A DNA stretch of 64,000 bases, taken from positions 372,001 to 436,000 of the forward strand of contig NZ_SMTL01000002.1 of the NCBI RefSeq assembly GCF_004358025.1. Direction: 5' to 3'. This document shows, piece after piece, positions 26,535 to 35,236 of the stretch (the first letter of the stretch is position 1; each line of letters begins with the position of its first letter). The translations under genes and the position numbers were made by a program. The notes beneath the pieces are model-generated. The model was not told the origin of the DNA and made no database searches. It saw only the letters and a program-made list of their open reading frames with translations. Source of the DNA: Rhizobium deserti. GTDB taxonomy: Bacteria; Pseudomonadota; Alphaproteobacteria; Rhizobiales; Rhizobiaceae.

Positions 26535-27827
26535 ATGAAAACACGTACCTTCCTCCTCCTGCAGGGACCGGCCTCACCTTTTTTTAGGCTTCTTGGCGAT
26601 GCCCTGACCGAGCAAAATGTTTCGGTTCGCCGAATCATCTTCAGCCTGGGTGATGCAGTCTTCTGGTGGCCGAAAAATGGCGACTGGTTCTTAAAGCCGC
26701 GTGAGCAATGGCACGATTATCTGCTTGCCTATATGAAAGATAATGACGTCACAGATCTCGTCATGCTGGGCGACGGCCGGCCGGTGCATGCAGTTGCGGC
26801 TGATCTCGGTATCGGTCTTGGTGTCCGGGTGCATATCCTCGAGCATGGCTATCTGCGGCCCGATTGGCTGACACTTGAGCCTGATGGCATGTCAGCCCAT
26901 TCCCGCTTCCCGCAGGAGCCGGAAAGGATCCGGGCGCTTGCAAACGGCGCACCACCTGTGACGACCGTCAGGTTCGGCTCAAGCTTCCTCACCTATGCGC
27001 TTTACGACCTCGCCTATCACATTCCCAACGTGGCGCTCGGCTGGCTCGTTCACCCCCATTATCGAACCCATGGTCCCGTCCATCCCCTGGTGGAATATGC
27101 CGGCTGGATCGGCAAGGCGCTGACGTCGCGGAGCCGTCGGAACGCTGCCGGCAAGGCCATTGCCGCCTGGCTAGGCCAAGCAGGCCACGCCACGCCACGC
27201 TTTCTTTTCCCGCTGCAGTTGCCCGGCGACTACCAGATCATCCGGCATGCCCCCGGCGGCGACCTTTTTCAGATCGTCGACGGCGTCATCCAGTCCTTCG
27301 CATTATCGGCGCCTGACGATGCTAGGCTGCTGTTCAAGGTTCATCCGATCGACAACGGACTTTCCCGCTGGCCTCAACGGATTGGTGATGCGGCCGAACG
27401 TCTCGGCGTCTCCAATCGCGTCTTCCTGGCCGACGGCGGCAATACCGACGACTTGATCGACAAGGCCACGGGCGTCGTCGTGGTCAATTCCACGGTCGGG
27501 CTTTCGGCGCTTGCTGCCGGCAAACCGGTGATAGCGCTCGGCTCTGCCATCTACGATATTCCGGGCCTGACGTCGCAGGAGCGGCTTGCCGATTTCTGGG
27601 TTGCCCCCCCGGGTCCCGATATGGCGCTCTTCGACCAATTCACGCGCGCTCTGGCAGCGACAACGCAGGTGCGTGGCGGATTTATCGGCCGAGAGGCGCT
27701 CAAGCAGGGCGTGAACAACGTGGCAAAGCGCCTAATGGAAGAAGAAGAGCGGCTTCCCCTCGCCTATCGCAGGTCGCGCGGCGCGACACCTTTCCGCTAC
27801 GAGAGCGAACTCTTTTCGACAAGCTGA
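26535..27827 (+). CDS. KpsS-like capsule polysaccharide protein, second paralogue
   Basis: The 430-residue protein shares the family motifs of its divergent neighbour: LLQGPASPFFRLLGDAL at the start, LRPDWLTLEPDGMS, LLFKVHPIDNGL and GVVVVNSTVGLSAL. A perfect AGGAGGTG lies 5 bp before the ATG at 26535; the open frame upstream has no family similarity. The 162-bp gap to the other gene must hold both promoters. The pair looks like an old duplication. The substrate is unknown; Kdo transfer is the family activity. Confidence 0.84.
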   Translation: MKTRTFLLLQGPASPFFRLLGDALTEQNVSVRRIIFSLGDAVFWWPKNGDWFLKPREQWHDYLLAYMKDNDVTDLVMLGDGRPVHAVAADLGIGLGVRVHILEHGYLRPDWLTLEPDGMSAHSRFPQEPERIRALANGAPPVTTVRFGSSFLTYALYDLAYHIPNVALGWLVHPHYRTHGPVHPLVEYAGWIGKALTSRSRRNAAGKAIAAWLGQAGHATPRFLFPLQLPGDYQIIRHAPGGDLFQIVDGVIQSFALSAPDDARLLFKVHPIDNGLSRWPQRIGDAAERLGVSNRVFLADGGNTDDLIDKATGVVVVNSTVGLSALAAGKPVIALGSAIYDIPGLTSQERLADFWVAPPGPDMALFDQFTRALAATTQVRGGFIGREALKQGVNNVAKRLMEEEERLPLAYRRSRGATPFRYESELFSTS

Positions 27828-27872
27828 CTCTGGGTGAGCTGCCTGGATTGACTCAGGGTAAGGTCTTTGAAG

Positions 27873-27901
27873 CAAAAAGCCCCGCCGTTTCCGGCAGGGC
27901 T
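27873..27901 (-). terminator. Intrinsic terminator after tuf copy 2 and its repeats
   Basis: On the minus strand AGCCCTGCCG, loop GAAA, CGGCGGGGCT makes a 10-bp stem followed by TTTTGCTT. It ends the tuf 2 transcript 26 bp beyond the outermost tuf-tail unit. The same stem lies 50 bp downstream of the plus-strand KpsS-like gene and may serve it too, though its plus-strand T-run is poor. Confidence 0.8.
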
Positions 27902-27926
27902 CCTTCTAGTCCAAGACGATGATCGA

Positions 27927-28174
27927 TTACTCGGTGATCGAAGCAACGGTGCCGGCGCCGCCATAGATCGCGCTGGCGCGATCTATGAACTTTGGTGCCG
28001 TCGGCAGCTTTCGCCGCCGTCGCCCGATCTCGTTACCCGATGATCGAGGCGACGATGCCGGCGCCGCCATAGATCGCGCTGGCGCGATCTATGAACTTTG
28101 GTGCCGTCGGCAGCTTTCGCCACCGTCGCCCGATCTCGTTACTCGATGATCGAGGCGACGATGCCGGCGCCGAC
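27927..28174 (-). repeat. 106-bp tandem units repeating the 3' end of tuf (locus 2)
   Basis: The arrangement is the same as behind tuf copy 1. The 36-bp tuf tail at 28139-28174 recurs at 28033-28068 and 27927-27962, with 106-bp periodicity and 70-bp spacers. Palindromes lie at 28068-28093 and 27962-27987. The inner unit is identical to locus 1. The outer unit differs from locus 1 at five positions and encodes GGAGTVASITE-stop, which keeps the Glu of a real EF-Tu C-terminus. Confidence 0.93.
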
Positions 28175-29314
28175 GGTACGACCGCCTTCGCGGATCGCGA
28201 AGCGCAGCTTTTCTTCCATCGCGATCGGAACGATCAGCTCGACTTCAACGGTGACGTTGTCGCCAGGCATAACCATTTCCGTGCCTTCCGGAAGCGACAC
28301 GATGCCGGTCACGTCCGTGGTGCGGAAGTAGAACTGCGGACGGTAGTTGGTGAAGAACGGCGTATGACGGCCGCCTTCTTCCTTCGTCAGAATGTAGGCT
28401 TCGGCCATGAACTTCTTGTGCGGCTTGACCGAACCGGGCTTGCAAAGGATCTGGCCACGCTCGACGCCGTCACGGTTCACACCGCGAACCAGTGCGCCGA
28501 TGTTGTCGCCGGCCTGGCCCTGGTCGAGCAGCTTGCGGAACATTTCAACGCCGGTCACCGTCGTCTTGGAGGTGGCGCGGATGCCGACGATTTCGACTTC
28601 TTCGCCAACCTTGACAATGCCACGCTCGACGCGGCCGGTCACAACCGTACCACGGCCCGAGATCGAGAACACGTCTTCGATCGGCATCAGGAAGGGCTGG
28701 TCGATCGGACGCTCAGGCGTCGGGATGTAAGCGTCAACCGCTGCCATCAGTTCGCGGATCGCGTCTTCGCCGATCTTCTTGTCGGAATCTTCCAGAGCGG
28801 CCAGAGCCGAACCCTTGACGATCGGAATGTCGTCGCCCGGGAAGTCGTAGGACGACAGAAGTTCGCGAACTTCCAGCTCGACGAGCTCCAGAAGCTCGGC
28901 GTCGTCGACCTGGTCGACCTTGTTCAAGAACACGACAATCGCCGGAACGCCAACCTGACGGGCGAGCAGGATGTGCTCGCGGGTCTGCGGCATCGGGCCG
29001 TCGGCGGCCGAGCAAACCAGGATCGCGCCATCCATCTGGGCGGCACCGGTGATCATGTTCTTTACATAGTCGGCGTGGCCGGGGCAGTCGACGTGCGCGT
29101 AGTGGCGGGCCGGCGTCTCGTATTCGACGTGAGCCGTCGAAATGGTGATGCCGCGGGCCTTTTCTTCCGGCGCAGCGTCGATCTGGTCATAGGCCTTGAA
29201 CTCGCCGAAATACTTCGTGATCGCAGCCGTCAGCGACGTCTTGCCATGGTCAACGTGACCAATCGTGCCAATGTTGACGTGAGGCTTGTTGCGCTCAAAC
29301 TTGCTCTTTGCCAT
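28139..29314 (-). CDS. tuf: Elongation factor Tu, copy 2
   Basis: The 391-residue product is identical to copy 1 at 7213-8388, and the DNA is identical across the whole gene. GTPase motifs are [16 protein letters not shown] and NKVDQVDD. It lies where tufB is found in Escherichia coli, downstream of the Tyr and Gly tRNA genes and upstream of secE. Here a small secreted-protein gene sits between it and tRNA-Gly. Upstream flanks of the two copies are unrelated, so they have separate promoters. Confidence 0.98.
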   Translation of the reverse strand: MAKSKFERNKPHVNIGTIGHVDHGKTSLTAAITKYFGEFKAYDQIDAAPEEKARGITISTAHVEYETPARHYAHVDCPGHADYVKNMITGAAQMDGAILVCSAADGPMPQTREHILLARQVGVPAIVVFLNKVDQVDDAELLELVELEVRELLSSYDFPGDDIPIVKGSALAALEDSDKKIGEDAIRELMAAVDAYIPTPERPIDQPFLMPIEDVFSISGRGTVVTGRVERGIVKVGEEVEIVGIRATSKTTVTGVEMFRKLLDQGQAGDNIGALVRGVNRDGVERGQILCKPGSVKPHKKFMAEAYILTKEEGGRHTPFFTNYRPQFYFRTTDVTGIVSLPEGTEMVMPGDNVTVEVELIVPIAMEEKLRFAIREGGRTVGAGIVASIIE

Positions 29315-29572
29315 TGAATGCTTCCTGTGAACATAAGAGGTGGACCCGGCGACCGGGTTTGGTGTCGCCGTTTAAGGGTTTCCACCAGAATGCGCAAGAC
29401 ATAATTACGAACCGCGCCGGCACAAGGGGAAGGCGCGAAATCGCCCGAATGCACGGCTCGCCGTAAACCATCCGGCGCCCTGCTGCCAGCGTCGCAACTG
29501 ACAGTTCTAGATGGACAGGAGCCGACGAAAACCCAATCGGGATCCTCGCCGGCTTGAAAGAGGACCGGCTGC

Positions 29573-30070
29573 TTATTTGCCCGCGGACTTCAGCGAGTTG
29601 ATGATGGCCATCAATTCCTTGCCGTGCTTTTCCTGCTCGCCCTTCGTACCCCAGTAGGTGATGACCAGGAGCTTGCCAGGCTTTGGCGAAACGAGCGACA
29701 GGCCGATGCTGGCAGGGCCGTCCTTGTCGGTGCCGCTCCAATCAAAATTGGCCATCTTCATACCGTTGAACGTGTCCTCCGACTGCTTCTGCGTCGATGC
29801 GTCGATCTTCACGCCATTGCTTTCCAGAAACTCGACGGCGTCGTCGATCACCTTGTCCGTGCTTTTCTCATCCGCGACGTCGATCGACAGATAAATAGCC
29901 GAGTCATCGGACGTCGCCTGGATGCCGCTTTCGGTCTCCTCCGGCTCCCATGCATCGGGTATGGTGATCTGGGCAACGGGCGCATCGCTCGGGAAGGTAA
30001 GTGTTTCTGCAAATGAGGCGGAGGGCAGCAGCATAATGGCAGCGGCCGCAGCAAGGAGCATCTTGGTCAT
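29573..30070 (-). CDS. Small secreted protein of unknown function
   Basis: The 165-residue product begins with a classical signal peptide (MTKMLLAAAAAIMLLPSASFA, cleavage probably after AFA-type residue 21). The mature part is about 144 residues, acidic, without cysteines or membrane segments, and likely periplasmic. A longer frame starts 31 codons upstream but would bury the signal peptide, so the ATG at 30070 is preferred. It lies between tRNA-Gly and tuf 2 on the same strand. I do not recognise a functional domain. Confidence 0.75.
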   Translation of the reverse strand: MTKMLLAAAAAIMLLPSASFAETLTFPSDAPVAQITIPDAWEPEETESGIQATSDDSAIYLSIDVADEKSTDKVIDDAVEFLESNGVKIDASTQKQSEDTFNGMKMANFDWSGTDKDGPASIGLSLVSPKPGKLLVITYWGTKGEQEKHGKELMAIINSLKSAGK

Positions 30071-30195
30071 GGAAGGTTCCGTCAGAGGATGAAATCGGCT
30101 TATGCCGCTCACTTCCATAGCGCGGATGTACTGACCTGTCGCAGCCGGAATGCTTGCGAACAATGAAATCGCTGAAAATGGTAAAGGTGAAAAAG

Positions 30196-30269
30196 TGGAG
30201 CGGGTAGCGGGAATCGAACCCGCGTATTCAGCTTGGAAGGCTGCTGCTCTACCATTGAGCTATACCCGC
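30196..30269 (-). tRNA. tRNA-Gly (anticodon TCC)
   Basis: The 74-nt minus-strand cloverleaf starts GCGGGTATAGCTCAATGG. The anticodon loop is CTTCCAA, the T-arm GTTCGATT, and the terminal CCA is encoded. It follows tRNA-Tyr by 23 bp, so the two are probably co-transcribed. Confidence 0.97.
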
Positions 30270-30292
30270 GGCGTGGTCCGATCAGAGACGAA

Positions 30293-30377
30293 TGGTGGAG
30301 AGAGTTGGATTTGAACCAACGTAGGCTGAGCCAACGGATTTACAGTCCGTCCCCTTTAACCACTCGGGCATCTCTCC
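30293..30377 (-). tRNA. tRNA-Tyr (anticodon GTA)
   Basis: The 85-nt minus-strand sequence is a class II tRNA with a long variable arm. It starts GGAGAGATGCCCGAGTGG, has anticodon loop CTGTAAA and an encoded CCA. The Tyr-Gly order before tuf matches the tufB operon of Escherichia coli. Confidence 0.97.
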
Positions 30378-30578
30378 AGTTTTTCGTCCGGATCGTTTAG
30401 ACCAAGTTCGTCAGATTTTGAAGCTTGCCGCCCCTCAATCTGCGCCGCGTATATGACCGCCTCGTCTGCGTCTGTCAACACGAGGAAGAAGCAAAAATGA
30501 CGAAAATAAATCAACCCCCTTCCCGCGCCTTTCGATGTGCGGGGTTTGCCGGAATGGCGGCAAACGCTATAAGACCTC

Positions 30579-31457
30579 ATGGCCAAAGACGATAACCAAG
30601 ACAAATCCACCCGCGACACCCATTACGCAACGCTTAGGCGGGCCGTGCGTGACGCAAAGCGCGAGCGAGGAGAAATTCCGACGCCGCAGCAAAGACGGCC
30701 AAAGTCCAACAAGGACTGGAAACCGCCGCAGCTGCAGCCCGATGAGGTTTTTCTGTACGGACTGCATACGGTTCGCGCCGCTCTCGACAACCCGCAGCGC
30801 AAGCTCATCAAATTGTCCGTGACGCAGAATGCTTTTGCACGCCTCGATATCGGCGAGCCGGAGACGTTGAAGTTCCCGGTCGAGTTCGTTTCGCCGCAGG
30901 ACATAGACAAGGTGCTGGGGCCGGAGGCAATCCATCAGGGTGTCATGCTGGAAACCCGCCCTCTGCCGGCACGTCGGCTCGAGGCGCTGAAGGCCAGCCC
31001 ACTTCTTCTGGTTCTTGATCAGGTGACAGACCCGCACAATGTCGGTGCCATCATGCGCTCGGCAGTCGCCTTCGGTGCCGGTGCGGTCGTCACCACCCAG
31101 AGACATAGCCCGACGGAATCCGGCGTATTGGCCAAATCGGCTTCCGGTGCGCTGGAACTCATTCCCTATATTCAGGTCACCAATCTCGCCGATGCGCTTG
31201 GAGAACTCCACAAGCTTGGTTTCCAGACGATCGGCCTCGATTCCGAGGGGCCTGCGCCACTTGAGGGCACTTTTGCAGGCGAGCGAATAGCACTTGTATT
31301 GGGCTCGGAGGGCAAGGGCTTGCGGCAGAAGACGCGAGAAACGGTGACGGCGCTGGCCAGGCTCGACATGCCAGGCGAAATCAAGTCGCTGAATGTCTCG
31401 AATGCGGCCGCGGTTGCGCTTTATGCGAGCCGCCAGCATCTTTCGAAGAACGGCTAG
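30579..31457 (+). CDS. rlmB: 23S rRNA 2'-O-ribose methyltransferase, RlmB/TrmH family
   Basis: The 292-residue SPOUT methyltransferase has motif 1 DPHNVGAIMRS (151-161), motif 2 LGSEGKGL (241-248) and motif 3 LNVSNAAAVALY (271-282), which form the SAM-binding knot. An N-terminal substrate-binding domain covers about residues 55-130, after a basic disordered leader. RlmB methylates G2251 (E. coli numbering) in the P loop of 23S rRNA; the exact target here is inferred. It lies 11 bp upstream of cysQ and probably in an operon with it. Confidence 0.88.
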   Translation: MAKDDNQDKSTRDTHYATLRRAVRDAKRERGEIPTPQQRRPKSNKDWKPPQLQPDEVFLYGLHTVRAALDNPQRKLIKLSVTQNAFARLDIGEPETLKFPVEFVSPQDIDKVLGPEAIHQGVMLETRPLPARRLEALKASPLLLVLDQVTDPHNVGAIMRSAVAFGAGAVVTTQRHSPTESGVLAKSASGALELIPYIQVTNLADALGELHKLGFQTIGLDSEGPAPLEGTFAGERIALVLGSEGKGLRQKTRETVTALARLDMPGEIKSLNVSNAAAVALYASRQHLSKNG

Positions 31458-31468
31458 GTGCATTCCTA

Positions 31469-32272
31469 ATGTCCATGCTCGACATATTCGAGGCTGCCGC
31501 CCTTTCTGCCGGCAGAGCAATCCTGGAAATCCGTGATGCCGGTCCGACGACACACTACAAGGCCGACTGCTCGCCGGTGACCGAGGCGGACGAGCGCGCT
31601 GAGCGGATCATCCTCGATGCCCTGACGAAGCATTATCCACACATACCGGCGATCGCCGAAGAAGCCGTTGCCCGCGGCGACATCCCATCAGTCGAGAACG
31701 GCTCCTTCTTTCTCATCGATCCTCTTGACGGAACCAAGGAATTCGTCGGCGGACGCGACGATTTCACGGTGAACATCGCCCTGATCGAGGCTGGTCGACC
31801 TGCCGTCGGTTTCGTCTATGCGCCGGCGCTCGGCCTTGCCTATGGGGGTGCTGACGGCGTGGCCTGCAAGCTTCTGATCGCCGAAGATTTCACGGTGGTG
31901 AGCCGCACCGCGATCCGCGCCTCTACTATGCGCCAGCCGCCGATCGCGGTCGCCAGCCGATCGCACCGCACCACGGAAACCGATGCTTTTCTGGTTAGGT
32001 CTCAGGCGTCCGAAATCCGCTCCATCGGCTCCTCGCTGAAATTCTGCCTCTTGGCAGAGGGCGAGGCCGACATCTATCCCCGCTTCAGCCGAACCATGGA
32101 GTGGGATACGGCCGCCGGAGACGCCGTATTACGGGCGGCAGGCGGCGAGACTTCGGGCAAAGACGGCTCTCCGCTGCAATACGGCAAGCTCGGCTGCAGC
32201 CAGGACACGCGGTTCGAGAATCCCGACTTCATCGCCTATGGCGCCCGCCCTCGCCCATCATCGGCGGATTGA
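31469..32272 (+). CDS. cysQ: 3'(2'),5'-bisphosphate nucleotidase CysQ
   Basis: The 267-residue inositol-monophosphatase-fold enzyme has metal ligands in AEEAV (residues 63-67), DPLDGTKEF (84-92) and WDTAAGDAV near residue 212. CysQ hydrolyses 3'-phosphoadenosine 5'-phosphate, a by-product of sulfate activation, to AMP. The TKEF variant after DPLDG favours CysQ over inositol monophosphatase. It follows rlmB by 11 bp. Confidence 0.88.
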   Translation: MSMLDIFEAAALSAGRAILEIRDAGPTTHYKADCSPVTEADERAERIILDALTKHYPHIPAIAEEAVARGDIPSVENGSFFLIDPLDGTKEFVGGRDDFTVNIALIEAGRPAVGFVYAPALGLAYGGADGVACKLLIAEDFTVVSRTAIRASTMRQPPIAVASRSHRTTETDAFLVRSQASEIRSIGSSLKFCLLAEGEADIYPRFSRTMEWDTAAGDAVLRAAGGETSGKDGSPLQYGKLGCSQDTRFENPDFIAYGARPRPSSAD

Positions 32273-32361
32273 GCCAAGGGGTCGAGGTCGCCAAAGCAAG
32301 CGTTGCATTAAAACGCGGATACGCTAGGTAGCCCGCATACAGTGCGTTTACGAGGTAGAAT

Positions 32362-33666
32362 ATGCGTATCGTGATGGTTGGGTCGGGTTATGTCGGCCTT
32401 GTTTCTGGAGCATGCTTTGCGGATTTCGGCCATGAGGTCGTGTGCGTCGACAAGGCGGAGGACAAGATCGAGGCGCTGAAGAATGGCGTCATCCCGATCT
32501 TTGAGCCGGGCCTCGACCAGTTGGTCGAGAACAACGTCGAGGCCGGCCGCCTATCCTTTACCACGGAACTGGCAGGACCCGTCTCCGAGGCGGACGTGGT
32601 CTTCATCGCCGTCGGCACGCCGTCGCGTCGTGGCGACGGCCATGCGGATCTGGGCTATGTCCACGCCGCCGCGGCCGAAATCGCCGCAGCCGTGAAAGGC
32701 TTTACCGTGGTCGTCACCAAGTCCACAGTGCCGGTCGGCACCGGCGACGAAGTCGAGCGCATCATCCGCGAAACCAATCCGGGCGCCGACGTTGCCGTCG
32801 TCTCCAACCCGGAATTCCTGCGCGAAGGGGCGGCGATCGAGGACTTCAAGCGTCCCGACCGGATCGTCGTCGGACTTTCCGACGAACGCGCCCGTGCGGT
32901 GATGACGGAAGTCTACCGACCGCTTTATCTCAACCAGTCGCCGCTGCTGTTCACCTCCCGGCGCACCTCCGAATTGATCAAGTATGCGGCCAATGCCTTC
33001 CTCGCCATGAAGATCACCTTCATCAACGAGGTCGCCGATCTGTGCGAAAAGGTCGGCGCCGATGTCCAGGACGTGTCGCGCGGCATCGGGCTCGACGGTC
33101 GTATCGGCAGCAAATTCCTGCATGCGGGCCCCGGCTATGGCGGATCCTGCTTTCCCAAAGACACATTGGCGCTGGCCAAGACCGCCCAGGATTACGACAG
33201 CCCCGTCCGCCTTATCGAAACGACGATCGCCATCAACGACAACCGCAAGCGCGCAATGGGCCGCAAGGTCATCGCAGCTGCCGGCGGTGATGTGCGCGGC
33301 AAAAAGATTGCCGTCTTCGGGCTGACCTTCAAGCCGAACACCGACGACATGCGCGACAGCCCGTCGATCGCCATTGTCCAGGCGCTGAAGGATTCCGGCG
33401 CGATCGTTTCCGGCTATGATCCCGAAGGCATGGAGAATGCCCGCCAGATGATGGAGATAGATTTCGCCACCAGCCCCTACAAGGCGGCCGAAGGCGCCGA
33501 TGTGGCGGTCCTGGTGACCGAATGGAACGCATTTCGGGCGCTCGACCTCAACCGGTTGAAATCGGTGATGAACTCGCCGGTGCTTGTCGACCTCCGCAAT
33601 GTTTATCGCGCCGCAGAAGTCGAAGCGCACGGTTTTGCTTATCACGGCGTCGGCAAGGCAGTCTGA
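32362..33666 (+). CDS. ugd: UDP-glucose 6-dehydrogenase
   Basis: The 434-residue enzyme oxidises UDP-glucose to UDP-glucuronate, a precursor for exopolysaccharide, K-antigen and lipopolysaccharide. Visible are the Rossmann motif GSGYVGL (7-13), the conserved KSTVPVGTG (120-128), and the catalytic Cys263 in GGSCFPKDT. A second nucleotide-binding domain covers about residues 310-430. In Sinorhizobium the orthologue is called rkpK. It lies 89 bp after cysQ and in the same tRNA/tuf cluster as the two KpsS-like genes. Confidence 0.93.
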   Translation: MRIVMVGSGYVGLVSGACFADFGHEVVCVDKAEDKIEALKNGVIPIFEPGLDQLVENNVEAGRLSFTTELAGPVSEADVVFIAVGTPSRRGDGHADLGYVHAAAAEIAAAVKGFTVVVTKSTVPVGTGDEVERIIRETNPGADVAVVSNPEFLREGAAIEDFKRPDRIVVGLSDERARAVMTEVYRPLYLNQSPLLFTSRRTSELIKYAANAFLAMKITFINEVADLCEKVGADVQDVSRGIGLDGRIGSKFLHAGPGYGGSCFPKDTLALAKTAQDYDSPVRLIETTIAINDNRKRAMGRKVIAAAGGDVRGKKIAVFGLTFKPNTDDMRDSPSIAIVQALKDSGAIVSGYDPEGMENARQMMEIDFATSPYKAAEGADVAVLVTEWNAFRALDLNRLKSVMNSPVLVDLRNVYRAAEVEAHGFAYHGVGKAV

Positions 33667-33726
33667 TCGACGCGAAGCTCCGGACGCCGATTCGCAGGCG
33701 GTAGCTTCCTTTGACCAGTTGTAGAT

Positions 33727-33752
33727 ATGGCCGCTACATGGCGGCCATTTGC
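33727..33752 (+). terminator. Weak terminator-like hairpin between ugd and the small membrane gene
   Basis: ATGGCCGC (33727-33734) pairs with GCGGCCAT (33741-33748) around a 6-nt loop, followed by TTTGC on the plus strand. It lies 60 bp after the ugd stop and 15 bp beyond the end of the convergent small gene, so it could serve either. The T-run is short. Confidence 0.4.
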
Positions 33753-33766
33753 ATCTCAGACAGTTC

Positions 33767-33901
33767 TCATTTGTTTTGGTCGAGCGCGTGCGGCGATGAC
33801 TGCTGCTCTGGCGGATTTCCATCCCCCGACATTAAGTACATGACGCCGACGACAATCACGACCAAGACTGCCAGCCCCATCAGAATTCTATTGTCGCGCA
33901 T
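33767..33901 (-). CDS. Tiny single-span membrane protein (44 residues)
   Basis: This short frame starts MRDNRILMGLAVLVVIVV. It has one clear hydrophobic helix at residues 7-24 and a polar C-terminal tail rich in Pro, Gln and Ser (GDGNPPEQQSS). AAGGAG lies 6 bp before the ATG at 33901, which is a strong initiation signal. It is convergent with ugd and lies downstream of tRNA-Thr. No family is recognised. Coding status rests on the ribosome binding site and the N-in/tail-out topology of the helix. Confidence 0.6.
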   Translation of the reverse strand: MRDNRILMGLAVLVVIVVGVMYLMSGDGNPPEQQSSPHALDQNK

Positions 33902-34068
33902 CTCGCTCTCCTTCGCAGGCTAAACAAGACCCATGCCGCGTGGTTCCTTGAGAGGTGATGCTCTGCTTTCCGCTCTCCGCATCGCTGCGGTAAAGACGAA
34001 GGCTGAACATCGGCATAGGAACGCCACAGGCAGCGTTGGAACGTCTTCACAAATTAAGTGCTTGAAAA
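33902..34068. other. Gap between the small membrane gene and tRNA-Thr
   Basis: Together with the ugd 3' flank this makes a 402-bp interval without a long gene. Apart from the small membrane gene and the weak hairpin I see nothing convincing in it. Confidence 0.5.
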
Positions 34069-34145
<77 letters not shown>

Positions 34146-34157
34146 ACCGTGACAGGG

Positions 34158-34185
34158 GAGTTAGCAGATTCTCATTTGCTGTAAA
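34158..34185 (-). promoter_or_regulatory. Possible tRNA-Thr promoter
   Basis: On the minus strand TTTACA (34180-34185) and TAACTC (34158-34163) are 16 bp apart. Transcription would start about 6 nt before the tRNA. The boxes are only partly consensus. Confidence 0.3.
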
Positions 34186-34378
34186 GAAGAAATTGAATTC
34201 GGAATGCAAGACACGTCGATTGGCATGAACTCGGCGGTTCGTGAACGTAAAGGTGCTTGTTTACAGGGCGCCTTTTCCTGTACCTAACTGCCACCCTCGG
34301 CAGCATTCCGTCGTGCCTGTCAATCAAGTTAGCGTCCCGTGTGTGCCCATAGGGCGGCGGCTTCGTCAAAGGTTGTTC

Positions 34379-35152
34379 ATGTCGTCCAGCCCACTCAAGC
34401 TTTCTTTTATCGCCTCCCCGGCCCCCGAGGCGCAGGCCGGCCTTGAAGAACTTGCCGGCCTTTACGGCAACCTGCCGATGGCGGAGGCAGATGTCGTCGT
34501 CGCCCTCGGCGGCGACGGCTACATGCTGCAGACGCTCCATGAGACGATCAATACGGGCAAGCGGGTTTACGGCATGAACCGCGGCTCGGTCGGCTTCCTG
34601 ATGAACGACTACCGTTCCGATGGGCTGCAGGAGCGCATCCTTGCTGCGGTCGAGAACGAGTTCCATCCCTTGAGGATGACGACCGTCAATGCCGATGGCT
34701 CGACTTCCGTGGCTCTTGCCATCAACGAAGTTTATCTTTTCCGCCAATCCTATCAGGCGGCCAAGCTGCGGGTGATCATTGACGGCCATGTCCGGCTGGA
34801 GGAACTGATCTGCGATGGTCTGATGATCGCCACGCCGGCGGGCTCGACCGCCTATAACCTTTCCGCCCATGGACCGATCCTGCCGTTGGAAGCCCCCCTG
34901 CTGGCGATGACGCCCGTCTCGGCGTTTCGGCCGCGGCGGTGGCGAGGTGCGCTTCTGCCGAATCACGTTTGCGTCGAGATCGAGATCCTCGAGGCCGACA
35001 AGCGTCCGGTCAACGCGGTGGCCGACAATGCCGAGGTCAAATCGGTCCTCCATGTGCGCGTGGCGCAGTCGACCGAACTAACGGCGCGCATTCTTTCCGA
35101 CCCTGACCATTCCTGGTCCGAGCGGATCCTGGCCGAACAGTTCAACAACTAA
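34379..35152 (+). CDS. nadK: NAD kinase
   Basis: The 257-residue enzyme phosphorylates NAD to NADP. It has the diagnostic GGDG motif (44-47, in VALGGDGYML) and TPAGSTAYN (152-160). The open frame extends 46 codons upstream with no family similarity; MSSSPLKLSFIASPAPEAQA is the usual alphaproteobacterial start, so 34379 is chosen despite a weak AAAGG site. It converges on prfB with a shared terminator. Confidence 0.93.
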   Translation: MSSSPLKLSFIASPAPEAQAGLEELAGLYGNLPMAEADVVVALGGDGYMLQTLHETINTGKRVYGMNRGSVGFLMNDYRSDGLQERILAAVENEFHPLRMTTVNADGSTSVALAINEVYLFRQSYQAAKLRVIIDGHVRLEELICDGLMIATPAGSTAYNLSAHGPILPLEAPLLAMTPVSAFRPRRWRGALLPNHVCVEIEILEADKRPVNAVADNAEVKSVLHVRVAQSTELTARILSDPDHSWSERILAEQFNN

Positions 35153-35182
35153 CCGCCGACCCTAGGGCCAGCACCGGCCAAT

Positions 35183-35212
35183 AAAAAAGCGGCGGGTTGA
35201 ACCGCCGCTTTT
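35183..35212. terminator. Bidirectional terminator between nadK and prfB
   Basis: GCGGCGG (35189-35195) pairs with CCGCCGC (35202-35208) around GTTGAA. An A-run lies on the left and TTTT on the right, so both converging transcripts meet a stem followed by a U-run. It is 30 bp after nadK and 25 bp after the prfB stop. Confidence 0.85.
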
Positions 35213-35236
35213 CCTTGGCATGTTCAAGCTGCCGGA

